Source of the DNA: Corallium rubrum
Taxonomy: Eukaryota; Cnidaria; Anthozoa; Scleralcyonacea; Coralliidae
Length of the DNA: 64,000 nt
Reading direction: 5' to 3'
NCBI GenBank assembly: GCA_964035015.1
Contig: OZ036013.1
Coordinates: forward strand, 7,957,051-8,021,050
Made by a program: the position numbers and the translations under genes. Shown here piece after piece: positions 36,845 to 48,338 of this stretch; within the stretch, counting starts at the first letter, position 1; each line of letters starts with the position of its first letter. The notes under the pieces were generated by a model that saw only the letters and a list, made by a program, of their open reading frames with translations, did not search any database and was not told where the DNA came from.

Positions 36845-39016
36845 GCATTGTCGTCGTCGTCGTTATTATCATCAGCAGCAGCAGCAGCATCGTCGTTGTT
36901 ATCGTTATCATCATCAGCAGCACCAGCAGCAGCAGCATTGTCGTCGTCATCGTCATCGTTATCATCATCAGCAGCAGCAGCATTGTCGTCGTCATCGTTA
37001 TTATCATCAGCAGCAGCAGCATCATTGTCGTTGTTATCGTTATCATCATCAGCAGCAGCAGCAGCATTGTCGTCGTTATCGTTATCATCATCAGCAGCAA
37101 CAGCAGCATTGTCGTTGTTATCGTTATTATCAGCAGCAGCAGCAGCATTGTCGTCGTTATCATCAGCAGCAGCAGCAGCAGTAGCATCAGCATTGTCGTC
37201 GTCATCGTTATTATCAGCAGCAGCAGCAGCAGCATTGTCGTCGTTATCGTTATTATCATCATCAGCAGCAGCAGCAGCATTGTCGTTGTTATCGTTATCA
37301 TCATCAGCAATCAGCAACAGCAGCAGCAGCATTGTCGTTGTTATCATTATTATCAGCAGCAGCAGCAGCAGCAGCATTGTCGTTGTTATCATTATTATCA
37401 GCAGCAGCAGCAGCAGCAGCATTGTCGTTGTTATCATTATTATCAGCAGCAGCAACAGCAGCATTGTCGTTGTTATCATTATTATCAGCAGCAGCAGCAG
37501 CAGCATTGTCGTTGTTATCGTTATCATCATCAGCAGCAGCATTGTCGTCGTTATCATTATTATCAGCAGCAGCAGCAGCAGCATTGTCGTCGTCATCGTT
37601 ATCATCATCAGCAGCAGCAGCAGCATTGTCGTTGTTATCGTTATTATCAGCAGCAGCAGCAGCAGCATTGTCGTTGTTATCGTTATTATCAGCAGCAGCA
37701 ACAGCAGCATTGTCGTCGTTATCGTTATTATCAGCAGCAGCAACAGCAGCATTGTCGTTGTTATCATTATTATCAGCAGCAGCAGCAGCAGCATTGTCGT
37801 TGTTATCATTATTATCAGCAGCAGGAGCAGCAGCATTGTCGTTGTTATCATTATTATCAGCAGCAGCAGCAGCAGCATTGTCGTCGTCATCGTTATCATC
37901 ATCAGCAGCAGCAGCAGCAGCATTGTCGTCGTTATCGTTATTATCAGCAGCAGCAGCATTGTCGTCGTTATCGTTATTATCATCAGCAGCAGCAGCATTG
38001 TCGTCGTTATCGTTATTATCATAAGCAGCAGCAGCAGCAGCAGCAGCATTGTCGTCGTTATCGTTATTATCATCAGCAGCAGCAGCAGCAACATTGTCGT
38101 CGTTATCGTTATTATCATCAGCAGCAACAGCACCAGCATTGTCGTCGTTATCGTTATCATCATCAGCAGCAGCAGCAGCATTGTCGTCGTTATCGTTATT
38201 ATCATCAGCAGCAGCATTGTCGTCGTAATCGTTATTATCATCCGCAGCAGTAGCATTGTCGTCGTTATCGCAATTATCATCATCAGCAGCAGCAGCCGCA
38301 GCAGCATTGTCGTCGTTATCGTAATTATCAGCAGCAGCAGCAGCAGCAGCAGCATTGTCGTCGTTATCGTTATCATCAGCAGCAGCAGCAGCATTGTCGT
38401 CGTTATCGTTATTATCATCATCATCAGCAGCAGCAGCAGCATTGTCGTCGTTATCGTAATTATCATCATCAGCAGCAGCAGCAGCATTGTCGTCGTTATC
38501 GTTATCATCATCAGCAGCAGCATTGTCGTCGTTATCATTATTATCAGCAGCAGCAGCAACAGCATTGTCGTCGTTATCGTTATTATCATCAGCAGCAGCA
38601 ACAGCATTGTCGTCGTTATCGTTATTATCAGCAGCAGCAGCAGCAGCATTGTCGTCGTTATCGTTATTATCATCATCAGCAGCAGCAGCAGCATTGTCGT
38701 CGTTATCGTTATTATCAGCAGCAGCAGCAGCAGCATTGTCGTCGTTATCGTTATTATCATAAGCAGCAGCAGCAGCAGCAGCATTGTCGTCGTTATCGTT
38801 ATTATCATCATCAGCAGCAGCAGCAGCAACATTGTCGTCGTTATCGTTATTATCAGCAGCAGCAACAGCACCAGCATTGTCGTCGTTATCGTTATCATCA
38901 TCAGCAGCAGCAGCAGCAGCATTGTCGTCGTTATCGTTATTATCATCAGCAGCAGCATTGTCGTCGTAATCGTTATTATCATCCGCAGCAGCAGCATTGT
39001 CGTCGTTATCGCAATT

Positions 39017-39060
<44 letters not shown>

Positions 39061-39147
39061 TGTCGTCGTTATCGTAATTATCAGCAGCAGCAGCATTGTC
39101 GTCGTTATCGTTATCATCATCAGCAGCAGCATTGTCGTCGTTATCGT
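35501..39147. repeat. Giant triplet minisatellite, segment 2
   Basis: The same unit as segment 1 continues for 3.6 kb, with CAG runs of 2-14 copies and variants such as CATTGTCGTTGTTATCATTA. It ends at the BEL element's left LTR. It stays in the triplet period, giving open frames of up to about 1100 codons on the minus strand. Confidence 0.95.
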
Positions 39148-39496
39148 TGTTAGGAATTAGGGTTAATGGTTACACGATGTTAACTATAATAGATATATAA
39201 CTAGGTATACATGTTTAGATGAACACTTTAATTAAGAGACTTAATCAGCATAATTACATTTTTGGACAGATTCGAGAGGGATTAGACATTACTAACATTC
39301 TTGTAATGGGTATATACCAGCGAGCGGAAAGCGATTAAATAGAGTCTATTAGTATTTTCAATGGTGACAGTATGAGAGGAGTATAGTGGAGTGTAATATG
39401 TGCTTGTGTAGTTGAGGTTTATAATAAAGAATGGAAAAACGTACTAAACTGTGATTTGTGGAGAACTACGGTACAACGGAGGCAGGATTCTTCACA
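39148..39496 (+). repeat. BEL/Pao left LTR (349 bp)
   Basis: Starts TG and ends CA. TATATAA is at 39194-39200 and a polyadenylation-type AATAAA at 39423-39428. Confidence 0.95.
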
Positions 39497-39530
39497 CGTG
39501 GCACCTCCGACGGGATCTGTTCAACGGAAA

Positions 39531-42500
39531 ATGGGTCCAGCAAAAACGGCTACAACAAACCTCGAGATCAAGCTTCGACAGCTTCGACTAACTGTGAGTA
39601 AGACTACTCAAATATTAGATAGCGCTAACTGTGAAGCGATAGCGCGACATCTTAACGCGGTGCAAACGTTAATAGGCGAAACGGACCACTGCAAACGAGC
39701 AGTGGAAGTCATTAAGCTTAGCGAGGAAGCGACAGACGACGAAATAACTGAATGGAATCTAACGATAGACGAGAAAATAGCGGCGGGAGATACCGAAGTG
39801 ACCAGGGTAAAAGAATGGCTAGAAGCAAAGCAAAAGAAAAGCGAAGTCGCGGAGAGAGAAGAACGAATCGAGTTCGAAGTAAAACTGCAAGAACTGAAAC
39901 TTAAAACGAAGAAAAACGCTAATCAAGTAAGTCGCGAGCCACAAACCGAACGCTTAAACGCTAAGCTCCCTAAAATCGAAATCGCACGATTCGACGGTTC
40001 TCCGCTTGACTGGCCTAGGTTTTGGGGTCAATTCGTCGAAACTGTCGACAAACGCCCAGTAGAGGCAGTGTCTAAGTTTTCGTACTTGTGCGGTTACCTT
40101 GGTCCCAAGGTTAAAGCTACAATAGACGGGTTACCTTTCACCCCGGAGGGGTATAACCGAGCAAAAGCGATACTCGAAGCCCAATATGGGAAGGACACGA
40201 AAGTGGTGAAAGCATACGTTAAAGTTATCATGGATCTGCCAACCATTTCAAATGTGAACGTTAGGAAAATACATGAATTTAGCGAGCGACTTACACATTC
40301 CGTGCAAGCTCTTCAGACGATGAAGAAATTAGAGTCCATCAACGGAAACGTTCCAATGACCTTGGATAAACTTGCTGCAATCCGAGGAGACTTGGTGCGA
40401 ACTGACCCAGACTGGGAGGATTGGGATTTCGCTAAATTGGCCCAAGCGGTTAGACAATGGGTTCGCCGAAACCCAATTGTCGAGAAAGAACGAGACGAAG
40501 TCCATCCTAAAAGCGAAATCCATCGTAAAAAACTTTTCCATGTTCGCGGAGAAGAGAGGAAGTTAATAGGTTGCATCTATTGCGAAGACACTGCTCATAA
40601 AGCGACGCAGTGCGACAAAGTTACCGAAGTAAGTGAGCGTAAGAAGATTCTAGTGAAAAAGGGGCTGTGTTTCAACTGTGCGACAAGAAAGCACCGCGCG
40701 TCGGAATGCCTGAGCAAAACGTCATGCCAGAAGTGTAGCAAACGTCATCACACTTCTATCTGTCAACAAGAATTACCTAAATCCGGACTGTTGACGGACG
40801 GTGTAAGTGGGGACGGTGTTTTTCCCATAGTTGTTGTCAACGTTAATGGGTTTAAGTGTCGGGCGCTGATTGATTCAGGCGCCGGTAGTTCTTATGGGTC
40901 AGCAAAGCTTATTAAGATGATAAACAAACGACCGAGCGAGACGAAAGTCCAACACATCGATATGCTAATGGGGTCGAAAACGGCACGGATGGAATTCTAC
41001 GATACGGAAATTAGTTCCTTGGACGGAAATTACACGATGAACGTAAAATTAACCAAGCTTGACAAACCGGAACTGCTGTTAATTAATAACCCACGTTACG
41101 AGAAATTAATCCGGGATCATAAACATCTCCAAGGCGTTGATATAGATGATCATGATCTGAAAGATCAACTACCGGTACATGTTGTGCTTGGAAACGGCGA
41201 ATACGCAAGAATTAAGATGAGCACCAAACCCCTAGTCGGCGTTGAAGGCGAGCCCGTGGCGGAGAAAACGAAGGTTGGATGGTTCATCATGAGCCCTGGG
41301 ATGGATTTCGATCGGAGTAAACTGCTCCTAGCTCAAACATCGCAGTCCGATTTTGAAGACCTGTGCAGGCTGGACGTACTCGGTCTTGCAGACTCCAAAG
41401 AGAACGACCAAAGCTTGGTCTACGAAGATTTTAAGGAGCAACTTATCAGAAGCCCAGCGGGTTGGTACGAGACCAGCCTGCCGTGGAAAGCAAATCACCC
41501 AACTCTACCGACTAACGAGTCAAGTAGTCGTCGACGGCTAAATACCTTGGTGGAAAAATTGACCCGTGATGGAAATTACGAACGCTATGACGGAATTATT
41601 CAAGAGCAGCTTGAACAAGGGGTCATCGAGCAAGTACCAGACGAGCCCAGCGGAAAGGAGCACTACCTTCCACACAAAGGAGTCATCAAACAATCTGCGG
41701 AAACCACAAAGTTACGCATAGTTTACGACGCCTCTGCGAGAGAGTCCCACCACCACCCGTCGTTAAACGATTGCCTCCACCCTGGTCCCCAGTTGCAAAA
41801 CCTATTATGGGACGTTTTAGTAAGATTGAGATTCTATCCTGTTCTTCTTACCGGAGACATACAGAAAGCCTTCCTACAGATCAGGATAAAGGAAGAAGAG
41901 AGGGACGCCCTAAGGTTCCTGTGGAAACCACCCGGTCAGAACGAAGCCGAAATCTACCGATTCTCCAGAGCGCTCTTTGGTCTCACTTGTTCACCGTTCC
42001 TCCTTGGTGGTGTGATCGACCAACATTTAAAGTCGTGGGAAGCCAGACATCCGGAGCTGGTAGAAGAACTACGAAATGGATTGTACGTGGATGATTTGTC
42101 ATTAGGTGGACCAACCAAAGAAAATGTGGCGGAGAAGAAGATTAAAGCCATCGAAGTTTTTGAAGACGCAACATTTAGTCTCCATAAATGGCATTCGAAT
42201 CGAGAAGATCTAGAGAACGAAGTTAGACCAGAGAACGATGACGAACTAACTTTCGCAAAACAACAGCTTGGGTCGAACACACTAGAGACCAAGCTACTGG
42301 GCCTGGCGTGGGAGAAAGGGAACGATTCTCCAAGCGTCAAAATTGGCAAAGGCAAGGCCGTCTACACCAAGAGAGGTGCTCTCTCAGAGTTAGCAGGGAT
42401 CTACGATCCACTAGGGTTAGTGTCGCCAACAACCCTGCAAGGCAAGATGTTGTATCGTGAAATGTGCGAAGCGAAAGTTCCATGGGATGGCGAACTACCG

Positions 42501-44720
42501 AAGCCCTTGAAGAAACCGTGGGAAGTTTGGACCTCCAACCTCCCAGAACTGTTCACTGTTCCGCGCTCATTAGTTCCATTCCAAGAACCGATAAAAGAGG
42601 TAACACTTCACGCATTTGGCGATGCTAGTAAGAACGGTGTGTCTGCGACCGTGTACGCAGTGGTCCAACAAGAGCAGGGTACAACACAAGGGTTGGTATG
42701 TGCAAAGTCACGTCTGGCGAAGCAGAATCTAACGATCCCAAGACTAGAATTAGTAGCAGGGCACATGGCAGTAAACCTCGCAACCAACGTCAACGCAGCT
42801 ACTAACATTTGCGCAAACCCGACCATACATTGTTGGTTGGATTCAACCGTTGCGTTGTACTGGATAAAAGGCAAGGGAGACTATCGACAATTCGTAGCTA
42901 ACAGGGTGCACAAGATACAACAGCACGACAACGTCAAATGGCATCACGTACCAACCAACGAAAATCCTGCGGACCTGGGAAGCCGAGGAGGGAGCGTCAT
43001 CAACGAACAGTTGTGGGCCCAAGGTCCCAAGTGGTTAAGTGATCCTTCCAAATGGCCATCAGATATAACCCTTGAAGCTTGCCAAGAGACGGACCAAGAA
43101 ATGAAGGTGACTCGAAGTGTCCTTTCCGCCGCAGTTCGTGTACAAGACGAGTTCGATAAACTGTTGGAAGCATATCGCCTACGCAAAGTATACAGGATTG
43201 GTGCATGGATGCGAAGATTTATCAGAAACTGCCGAAAACCATCAACGAAGAAGAAGCAAGGGCCGATCAACATCGAAGAAATCGAACCGCTCGAGACAAT
43301 GGAGATAGAAGAACAACGGAGATGGTGGATCAAGCGCACCCAACACGACGCCCAGATGAACGATCGATTCAAAGAAGACACGTTACAGCTGAACCTCCAT
43401 GTCAACCATGAGGACATCCTAGAATGTAGGGGGAGAATTGAAGGGGAGTATCCAGTCTACCTGCCAGAGAACCACCCATACACCCACAAGGTGATACAGC
43501 AAGCTCACAGAGCTACATTACATGGTGGGGTCGCGATGACCATGGCCAAAGTACGAGATTATTACTGGGTACCTCGACTGCGTCAGCGCGTAAAACGAAT
43601 CCGAACAGATTGCAGAGGCTGTAAAAGGTTTAGAGTCAAAGCGTTCCAATCACCACCACCTGGTACTCTTCCACGTACGAGAACCCAAGGGACAACTCCG
43701 TTCGAAGTGATTGGTGTCGACTTCGCGGGACCGATTCGCTACCAGACGAAAGGGAAAGCTGAAAGGAAGGCCTACCTCGTGCTGTTCGGGTGCAGCTTGT
43801 GCAGAGCAGTACACCTGGAAATACTGAGAACCTTGGAGACCACAGAGTTTATTACATGTCTGAAGCGGTTCATCGCGCGAAGAGGTAAACCAAGACTGAT
43901 CTATTCAGATAATGGATCAACCTTCAAGGCAACGCAGAAGTGGTTAAAGAAAGTACAAAAGGACGAGCGGCTGAATTCCCGACTCGCCGACTTCAACATC
44001 GAATGGCGGTTCAACCTGAGTCGCGCGCCGTGGTGGGGTGGTCAGTTTGAACGTCTCATAGGATTGTTCAAGAGGGCTTTCCATAAGACCATCGGCAACG
44101 GTACCTTGACGTGGGAAGAGTTGGATGAAGTAGTGATCGACGTTGAAATTACCCTCAACAACAGACCCTTGTCTTACCTAGGAGATGACGTTGACTTACC
44201 CGTATTAACTCCATATTCCATGATGCATGTTAATCCAAGTTACCTACCAGAGTTAGAGAGCCATCACATCACGGAGATCGATCTACGAAGAAGATCTAAA
44301 TTCCTTAAGAAATGTAAGGAGGCTATGTGGAGCCGCTGGAGTAGAGAGTATGTTCGAGGTCTACGAGAACAGCATCGAAGTTTGGCCAGTACACAAGTCG
44401 AATATCCAAGCGTTGGAGAAGCAGTAATTGTAAAGAGTGACCACAAGAACCGCAACCAATGGAAACTAGCGATCGTGACCGGACTTATCATGGGGAGGGA
44501 CGGATGTATCAGGGGCGCCAGATTAAAGACGGCCAAAGGGAATCTGGAAAGAGCGATCCAGCATCTTTTCCCTTTAGAGTTATCATGCGACATTAAACAA
44601 ACGAAGTCAACACTGAATTCAACTGCTGAACCATTCGAGCCTAGGGTGAAAAGAGATGCAGCCACAGCAGCAGACCTACGAATGCAACAGTTAAGTGCTG
44701 AAGAGCAAGAAGATGATTAG
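39531..44720 (+). CDS. BEL/Pao gag-pol polyprotein
   Basis: 1729 residues from ATG 39531 (MGPAKTATTNLEIK). Order of domains: gag-like DUF1759 region (RFDGSPLDWPRFWGQF), two or three zinc knuckles (CIYCEDTAHKATQC, CFNCATRKHRASEC, CQKCSKRHHTSIC), aspartic protease (LIDSGAGSSYG), reverse transcriptase (RIVYDASA, LTGDIQKAFLQI, GLYVDDLSLGG), RNase H (LHAFGDASKNG), integrase with HHCC zinc site (HRATLHGG...CRGCKRF) and DDE residues (GVDFAGPI, IYSDNGSTF, WWGGQFERLIG), then a DUF5641-type end (VGEAVIVKSDHKNRNQWKLA). No stop, no frameshift and no env were seen. Confidence 0.96.
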   Translation: MGPAKTATTNLEIKLRQLRLTVSKTTQILDSANCEAIARHLNAVQTLIGETDHCKRAVEVIKLSEEATDDEITEWNLTIDEKIAAGDTEVTRVKEWLEAKQKKSEVAEREERIEFEVKLQELKLKTKKNANQVSREPQTERLNAKLPKIEIARFDGSPLDWPRFWGQFVETVDKRPVEAVSKFSYLCGYLGPKVKATIDGLPFTPEGYNRAKAILEAQYGKDTKVVKAYVKVIMDLPTISNVNVRKIHEFSERLTHSVQALQTMKKLESINGNVPMTLDKLAAIRGDLVRTDPDWEDWDFAKLAQAVRQWVRRNPIVEKERDEVHPKSEIHRKKLFHVRGEERKLIGCIYCEDTAHKATQCDKVTEVSERKKILVKKGLCFNCATRKHRASECLSKTSCQKCSKRHHTSICQQELPKSGLLTDGVSGDGVFPIVVVNVNGFKCRALIDSGAGSSYGSAKLIKMINKRPSETKVQHIDMLMGSKTARMEFYDTEISSLDGNYTMNVKLTKLDKPELLLINNPRYEKLIRDHKHLQGVDIDDHDLKDQLPVHVVLGNGEYARIKMSTKPLVGVEGEPVAEKTKVGWFIMSPGMDFDRSKLLLAQTSQSDFEDLCRLDVLGLADSKENDQSLVYEDFKEQLIRSPAGWYETSLPWKANHPTLPTNESSSRRRLNTLVEKLTRDGNYERYDGIIQEQLEQGVIEQVPDEPSGKEHYLPHKGVIKQSAETTKLRIVYDASARESHHHPSLNDCLHPGPQLQNLLWDVLVRLRFYPVLLTGDIQKAFLQIRIKEEERDALRFLWKPPGQNEAEIYRFSRALFGLTCSPFLLGGVIDQHLKSWEARHPELVEELRNGLYVDDLSLGGPTKENVAEKKIKAIEVFEDATFSLHKWHSNREDLENEVRPENDDELTFAKQQLGSNTLETKLLGLAWEKGNDSPSVKIGKGKAVYTKRGALSELAGIYDPLGLVSPTTLQGKMLYREMCEAKVPWDGELPKPLKKPWEVWTSNLPELFTVPRSLVPFQEPIKEVTLHAFGDASKNGVSATVYAVVQQEQGTTQGLVCAKSRLAKQNLTIPRLELVAGHMAVNLATNVNAATNICANPTIHCWLDSTVALYWIKGKGDYRQFVANRVHKIQQHDNVKWHHVPTNENPADLGSRGGSVINEQLWAQGPKWLSDPSKWPSDITLEACQETDQEMKVTRSVLSAAVRVQDEFDKLLEAYRLRKVYRIGAWMRRFIRNCRKPSTKKKQGPINIEEIEPLETMEIEEQRRWWIKRTQHDAQMNDRFKEDTLQLNLHVNHEDILECRGRIEGEYPVYLPENHPYTHKVIQQAHRATLHGGVAMTMAKVRDYYWVPRLRQRVKRIRTDCRGCKRFRVKAFQSPPPGTLPRTRTQGTTPFEVIGVDFAGPIRYQTKGKAERKAYLVLFGCSLCRAVHLEILRTLETTEFITCLKRFIARRGKPRLIYSDNGSTFKATQKWLKKVQKDERLNSRLADFNIEWRFNLSRAPWWGGQFERLIGLFKRAFHKTIGNGTLTWEELDEVVIDVEITLNNRPLSYLGDDVDLPVLTPYSMMHVNPSYLPELESHHITEIDLRRRSKFLKKCKEAMWSRWSREYVRGLREQHRSLASTQVEYPSVGEAVIVKSDHKNRNQWKLAIVTGLIMGRDGCIRGARLKTAKGNLERAIQHLFPLELSCDIKQTKSTLNSTAEPFEPRVKRDAATAADLRMQQLSAEEQEDD

Positions 44721-44875
44721 AAAAAGACGAGAAGTATAACACTGAACAAAAAGGAGGGTTATACAGTATAAGAACTTATTACTTATTTGTTAGTTTGTTA
44801 AGGACATTACATTATCATATATATTATATGAGATCGGACATGTACATCGTCATCAATAATATACATGGGGGAGTG

Positions 44876-45224
44876 TGTTAGGAATTAGGGTTAATGGTTA
44901 CACGATGTTAACTATAATAGATATATAACTAGGTATACATGTTTAGATGAACACTTTAATTAAGAGACTTAATCAGCATAATTACATTTTTGGACAGATT
45001 CGAGAGGGATTAGACATTACTAACATTCTTGTAATGGGTATATACCAGCGAGCGGAAAGCGATTAAATAGAGTCTATTAGTATTTTCAATGGTGACAGTA
45101 TGAGAGGAGTATAGTGGAGTGTAATATGTGCTTGTGTAGTTGAGGTTTATAATAAAGAATGGAAAAACGTACTAAACTGTGATTTGTGGAGAACTACGGT
45201 ACAACGGAGGCAGGATTCTTCACA
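44876..45224 (+). repeat. BEL/Pao right LTR (349 bp)
   Basis: Same length and, by line-by-line reading, the same sequence as the left LTR. AATAAA is at 45151-45156. Confidence 0.95.
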
Positions 45225-45282
45225 TCGTTATTATCATCAGCAGCAGCAGCAGCAGCAGCATTGTCGTCGTTATCGTAATTAT

Positions 45283-45314
<32 letters not shown>

Positions 45315-45890
45315 GCAGCATTGTCGTCGTTATCGTTATCATCATCAGCAGCAGCAGCATTGTCGTCGTTATCATTATTATCAGCAGCAGCAGCAACAGC
45401 ATTGTCGTCGCTATCGTTATTATCATCATCAGCAGCAACAGCATTGTCGTCGTTATCGTTATTATCAGCAGCAGCAGCATTGCCGTCGTTATCGTTATTA
45501 TCATCAGCAGCAGCAGCAGCAGGAGGAGCAGCATTATTGTCGTCGTTATCGTTATTATCATCAGCAGCAACAGCAACATTGTTGTCGTTATCGTTATTAT
45601 CATCAGCAGCAGCAGCAGCATTGTCGTCGTTATCATTATTATCAGCAGCAGCAGCAACAGCATTGTCGTCGCTATCGTTATTATCATCATCAGCAGCAAC
45701 AGCATTGTCGTCGTTATCGTTATTATCAGCAGCAGCAGCAGCATTGCCGTCGTTATCGTTATTATCATCAGCAGCAGCAGCAGCAGGAGGAGCAGCATTA
45801 TTGTCGTCGTTATCGTTATTATCATCAGCAGCAACAGCAACATTGTTGTCGTTATCGTTATTATCATCAGCAGCAGCAGCAGCATTAGAA
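45225..45890. repeat. Giant triplet minisatellite, segment 3
   Basis: The array resumes after the BEL element. It contains a higher-order repeat: a block of about 250 bp with GCAGCAGGAGGAGCAGCATTAT occurs twice (around 45350-45600 and 45600-45880). Confidence 0.93.
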
Positions 45891-46340
45891 TTTCTCATAG
45901 TCCCTTTTCAAACATTTTGGACCTTTCGTAATTTTTGACCTTTTGGTTCCTCGTTGAAAAGGACTTTTCCCACCTGCAGCGCGCCAAAATTCACAGGTGA
46001 ATTTTTCCACCGGTGACGTAATTCGGGAAGCAATTATATTCAGGCTAAATTGCTATGCAAGTGCTATCTTTGGAAGTTGGAATTAAACAGATTCTTGAAA
46101 ACGTTTTAGTAGGGATAGAACCACTTTCCATTGCATGTACGACAACCCGAAACACGTCAAAACATGTACAATTCAGCGATTTCCCGCCAGAATATTTAAT
46201 TAGATTCAAAAACCTGCAAGCGAAACAAGTCCGCCTCTTTCCTCCCGCCTTTCCGCTTTTCCGCTCGCCCGCCTTTCCGTTCGCCCGCGTTTCCACCCGC
46301 CCGCAAAAACTAGCGTTAAGAGGCGGACTTCGAGCAAGTC
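45891..46340. other. Intron 3, unique-looking stretch
   Basis: No exon-like sequence is found. A run of CCGCC/CGCCCG-rich words at 46230-46300 looks like part of a dispersed repeat. Confidence 0.4.
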
Positions 46341-46341
46341 T

Positions 46342-46342
46342 A

Positions 46343-46393
<51 letters not shown>

Positions 46394-46417
46394 TTGTGTA
46401 AAAATTAAATTAAGAAA

Positions 46418-46500
<83 letters not shown>

Positions 46501-46555
46501 AATAGAATAGAATAGAATATACAAATAAATAAATAAATAAATACACAAATTATAT
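46342..46555. repeat. (CAT)n and (AAAT)n microsatellites
   Basis: CAT/ATC units at 46342-46393 are followed by AAATA/AAAT units at 46416-46500, AATAG units and more AAAT to about 46540. Confidence 0.95.
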
Positions 46556-46592
46556 AAGACAAACTATATAAGACAGACAGGTCGACAGGTCG

Positions 46593-47685
46593 CAGGGGTT
46601 TCATTAGAAGCCGGCAACCGGCGAACTCCGGCGGCTACTTTCCAAATCATCGCCGGCTACTTTCGTAATCATTGTTTTAAATTTTAATAGTAAATACCGT
46701 ATACGTGTTCACTTTAAGCCATTCCCATTTTCTCTTGAAAGCGTAAAATGTGAAGAAAGCTGATTTCTGTGGAAATCTGTAATTTCTTGCTTGATAATTT
46801 TCTATATTAAATCTGTATTAGGGACCTTAAGATCTAGTTCGGCAACCTCAACGACGACGTCATTTAAACAAAAGAATTATAGTTGCAAAACAACAAGAAT
46901 GGATAATTTTTACTCCCTAGAGTAACGCCAACACCGTCCTCGTTCTTTATACAACGCCACTTAGAGCATTTTCACGTCTTCAGGACGACGTCAACGGCTA
47001 AAAGATGAGAACTGTTGTTTAAGATTGACTTAAAATCTTCAATACAGCCACTACAATAATTTTAGCAATACTGGCGTTTTAGAAGTCATTAAACTAGCTT
47101 CAAATCAGTAGTTAACCGTGACTTCTTTAAATTGTAAAATTTATGTTGCTTGTTAGCCGCCGTCGTCGTCTTAGCGCGTTGTTTAATAATAAACAATAGG
47201 GACCTTAAGATTGCCAGTGTAGAAGAGAAAGACTGGTGAAGAACCACTCCAGCACGGAAGGGGCTGGGGACGAGAATGTTCAGAACGAAAATGTTTATTT
47301 ATGGTTTATTCATTATCATAAATGGCGGAAAGAATGCGCACCGGAGGCAATAATAATATACTCAACTATTTTAACAAGAGATCAAGACCGTCGCCGAGTA
47401 CAGATACATGTGTGTAAGCATTTCTTATTACAACTTTCAAAAGGTTTTGTAATAATTGTAATAATCGTGTTTAAACACCTATAGTAATATTTGTTGGTGT
47501 TCGTTTTTATGTAAAATTTGAACTATGCTCGCGGCAGCCTGTTTAATTAGATGAAAAAGTTCGCTCAAAATGCTGGAAATGGTGTTTCCGAGGTTCTAGA
47601 CGAGAACTTTCCCCGGTGCGCCACCATGTTCAGCCGCCTACTTTCTAAAATGATCCTGCTACTTTCAAAATTAATGAAACCCCTG
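46593..47685. mobile_element. CAGGGG-type DNA transposon, 1093 bp, non-autonomous
   Basis: The ends are CAGGGGTTTCATTA and TAATGAAACCCCTG, directly flanked by AGGTCG on both sides. The flanks continue into GACA-type microsatellite on both sides, showing where the insert landed. No transposase is encoded. Such termini occur in hAT elements, but that superfamily usually makes 8-bp duplications, so the assignment is open. Confidence 0.7.
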
Positions 47686-47690
47686 AGGTC

Positions 47691-47693
<3 letters not shown>

Positions 47694-47721
<28 letters not shown>

Positions 47722-48020
47722 GGACGGACGGACGGACGGACGGACGGACGGACGGACGGACGGACGGACGGACGGACGGACGGACGGACGGACGGACGGA
47801 CGGACGGACGGACGGACGGACGGACGGACGGACGGACGGACGGACGGACGGACGGACGGACGGACGGACGGACGGACGGACGGACGGACGGACGGACGGA
47901 CGGACGGACGGACGGACGGACGGACGGACGGACGGACGGACGGACGGACGGACGGACGGACGGACGGACGGACGGACGGACGGACGGACGGATGGATGAA
48001 TGGATGGATAGATAGATAGA
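47694..48020. repeat. (CAGA)n then (CGGA)n tetranucleotide array
   Basis: Six CAGA units, about 68 uninterrupted CGGA units (47720-47990), then GATG and GATA units. The open frames are repeat artefacts. Confidence 0.97.
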
Positions 48021-48067
48021 CTAATGGTTCTTGCAAACAATATGCAAAAAAAAACCTGGTGTCTTAC

Positions 48068-48338
48068 CAGAAAAACCGGTTATCTGGTTCCTGAGTTGAG
48101 CATTGTCTTTGATAGGTCAAACTCAAGTCCAAAGGAGGATCAGAATCTTTAACGGACAAAGTGAAGTAAAATGAGCCAGAATTTAGAAGCTTTCTTACTT
48201 CGGATATTCCAACTTCATCGTGACTTCCCAGTGAAACAAATATAGTCGATGTAATGCAAGATATCTCACTGCTTTTAATTTTTCCAACGGAGCGACATGC
48301 AGTGACAAGCACCAGATACAAGTAACTGTCATCTTCTC
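48068..48338 (-). CDS. Synj: Synaptojanin-like exon 3
   Basis: The acceptor is CTGTTACAG and the donor is GTAAGAC. The 271 nt encode LYLVLVTACRSVGKIKSSEI, then ISEVRKLLNSGSFYF, and end DNRFF plus two bases of a Trp codon. These are the expected central SAC-domain blocks. The remaining base of the Trp codon comes from exon 4 across a 15.6-kb intron. Confidence 0.92.

Larger units (their letters stand above)
39148..45224 (+). mobile_element. BEL/Pao LTR retrotransposon
   Basis: 6077 bp with 349-bp LTRs (TGTTAGG...TTCACA) that I find identical. A primer-binding-site-like TGGCACCTCCGACGGGATC follows the left LTR, and a GGGGGAG purine run lies just before the right LTR. The flank is TCGT on both sides, a likely 4-bp target duplication, although the triplet repeat makes this less certain. 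The single gag-pol frame is intact. It lies antisense to the host gene inside the minisatellite. Confidence 0.95.

Noticed and set aside
32489..39160. Very long open frames (up to about 1100 codons) in the triplet array
   Set aside because: They exist in several frames on both strands because the repeat units lack stops and keep a 3-bp period; there is no domain and no codon bias of a gene.
47551..48040. Open frames of TDGR / PSVR repeats
   Set aside because: Translation of the CGGA microsatellite only.
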